This document shows, piece after piece, positions 63,173 through 64,000 of a stretch of DNA of 64,000 nt; the first letter of the stretch is position 1, and every line of letters begins with the position of its first letter. The notes under the pieces were generated by a model. The model saw only the letters and a program-made list of their open reading frames with translations, had not been told where the DNA came from and ran no database searches. The stretch is from Bordetella genomosp. 10 (lineage in GTDB: Bacteria; Pseudomonadota; Gammaproteobacteria; Burkholderiales; Burkholderiaceae_B): positions 1,364,001 to 1,428,000 of the forward strand of contig NZ_NEVM01000005.1 in NCBI RefSeq assembly GCF_002261225.1, in the 5' to 3' direction. A program made the translations under genes and the position numbers.

Positions 63173-64000
63173 TCAGGAGGCGCTGAAACGCGATTCCTGC
63201 AAATCCACTTCGCGCACCAGTTTCCTGGCCATTTCGTCCGCCAGGCGGCCCGACCGCACGATGCGGAACAACTCGTCCCGCTCGGCGCCCAGCGCGAGCA
63301 GGCGCAGCCTGCGCTCCATGGCGTCGACCGTCCGGCCATGCCGCGCCTGCGCGCCGGCGGGATCGCGCAACTCGACCTGCCGCCGGTAATGCGCGATGAG
63401 CCGGGCGGCGGCCTGCGCCGAAAGACCGGCATCGTCGCTGCCCTGCTCCGGTTCCTGGAGCGCGCGCTCCAGCGCGGCAATGGCCGCGCGCGCCGCCGCC
63501 GACCGCGCCTCGTCCTCCTGCAGCAGCTCCTGCGCCGCCGGGACGACCCGCATGCCGCGCACCGCGTAAGGCAGCCCGGCATTGGCCATGATCAAGGTCA
63601 CCACGATCACGCCGGCGGCCAGCAGGATGGCCAGGTCGCGCGCCGGAAACGGCGAGCCGTCCGCGAGGGCCAACGGCAGCGTCATCACCCCGCAAAGCGT
63701 CACCGCGCCGCGCGCGCCGGCCAGGGAGGTGACGGCAACCACGCGCCAACCGGACAAGCCGGCCGCCGGGCCGTCGCGGCCGGCGCGCGGCCGTACCAGG
63801 CGCCAGGCGATCCATGTCCAGAGCGATCGCAGCGCGAGCAGGACGCCGCTGATGGCAAGGACGTACAGGAACAATCGGCCGCCGCCCTGCTCCCCGCTCT
63901 GGCGCAGCGTCTGCCCGGCGCGGGCGATCACGTCCGTGAGCTGCTGCCCGAGAAGAACGAAAATCACCCCGTTGCCCAGGAACTGCAGCGCGTCCCAGAC
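63173..64000 (-). CDS. CPA1 family Na+/H+ antiporter, C-terminal part (start beyond window)
   Basis: The minus-strand frame stays open to the last base of the window, so the gene continues outside. Visible are the helix WDALQFLGNGVIFVLLGQQL, a membrane segment (FLYVLAISGVLLALRSLWTW), the family motif SLAGARGAVTL and a cytosolic C-terminal helical tail (~150 residues, Ala/Glu/Arg-rich). It is of the NhaP/YjcE type, exchanging Na+ or K+ for H+ at the inner membrane. It lies 75 bases before the DUF1656 gene, so shared transcription with the exporter is possible. Confidence 0.88.
   Translation of the reverse strand, partial: VWDALQFLGNGVIFVLLGQQLTDVIARAGQTLRQSGEQGGGRLFLYVLAISGVLLALRSLWTWIAWRLVRPRAGRDGPAAGLSGWRVVAVTSLAGARGAVTLCGVMTLPLALADGSPFPARDLAILLAAGVIVVTLIMANAGLPYAVRGMRVVPAAQELLQEDEARSAAARAAIAALERALQEPEQGSDDAGLSAQAAARLIAHYRRQVELRDPAGAQARHGRTVDAMERRLRLLALGAERDELFRIVRSGRLADEMARKLVREVDLQESRFSAS

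Noticed and set aside
1..64000. tRNA, rRNA, insertion sequence or prophage genes
   Set aside because: No cloverleaf-like or rRNA-like stretch, no transposase or integrase motifs and no terminal inverted repeats with target duplications were seen.

Overview
The window is uniformly GC-rich and gene-dense. Its gene families point to a betaproteobacterium of the Alcaligenaceae, most likely Bordetella or a close relative such as Achromobacter. The pointers are three Bug-type solute-binding proteins, a FhaB/FhaC-like two-partner secretion pair, a classical autotransporter, a FecI/FecR/TonB iron-signalling set and a LysR- or IclR-controlled catabolic operon beside Bug genes. No rRNA, tRNA, CRISPR array, transposase or phage gene was seen. 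No gene-free stretch exceeds 300 bases.

Layout. 1-2732: 3' part of a CheB/CheR-PAS-histidine kinase-receiver hybrid. 2785-6291: a three-gene GMC dehydrogenase complex (Tat-exported small subunit, FAD subunit, membrane c-type cytochrome). 6359-11217 (minus): a five-gene operon of trypsin-like protease, MoxR ATPase, DUF58 protein, VWA membrane protein and small proline-rich protein, with a second VWA gene divergent at 11291-12355. 12496-13197: a RelE-type toxin/HTH antitoxin pair with a palindromic operator. 13445-14503: zinc alcohol dehydrogenase. 14723-19019: ECF sigma factor, FecR-like anti-sigma regulator and TonB-dependent transducer. 19062-25771: IclR regulator divergent from an SDR-fahA-hmgA-bug-bug operon that ends in a strong terminator, for homogentisate breakdown. 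25864-29031: autotransporter. 29036-46464 (minus): SapC-family protein, a 4942-residue FhaB-like exoprotein and its FhaC-like transporter. 46705-50865 (minus): Bug, PdxA-like, enolase-superfamily dehydratase and DapA-like aldolase genes, with a divergent LysR regulator at 50999. 51972-53029: DUF937 and DUF3597 genes. 53213-54289: permease. 54406-58214 (minus): a bufferin-type RiPP metallophore operon (bufA1, bufB/MNIO, an unrecognised gene, bufC, doxX). 58373-64000 (minus): an AaeXAB-like exporter with an outer-membrane factor, behind a Na+/H+ antiporter cut by the window edge.

How they may work together. Several units deal with the cell surface and metals: ferric-siderophore uptake, the bufferin operon (in characterised relatives a periplasmic copper-buffering peptide), and two very large secreted surface proteins. 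Others are catabolic: GMC dehydrogenase, homogentisate and sugar-acid pathways.

The most interesting locus is the bufferin operon. It carries an extra, unrecognised 360-residue gene between bufB and bufC. Two of its genes, the extra gene and doxX, begin with perfectly spaced 15-base tandem repeats, each opening with an in-frame ATG. Short tandem duplications recur at other gene ends in the window. Coordinates and motifs were read by eye, and family assignments come from remembered family features, without database searches.
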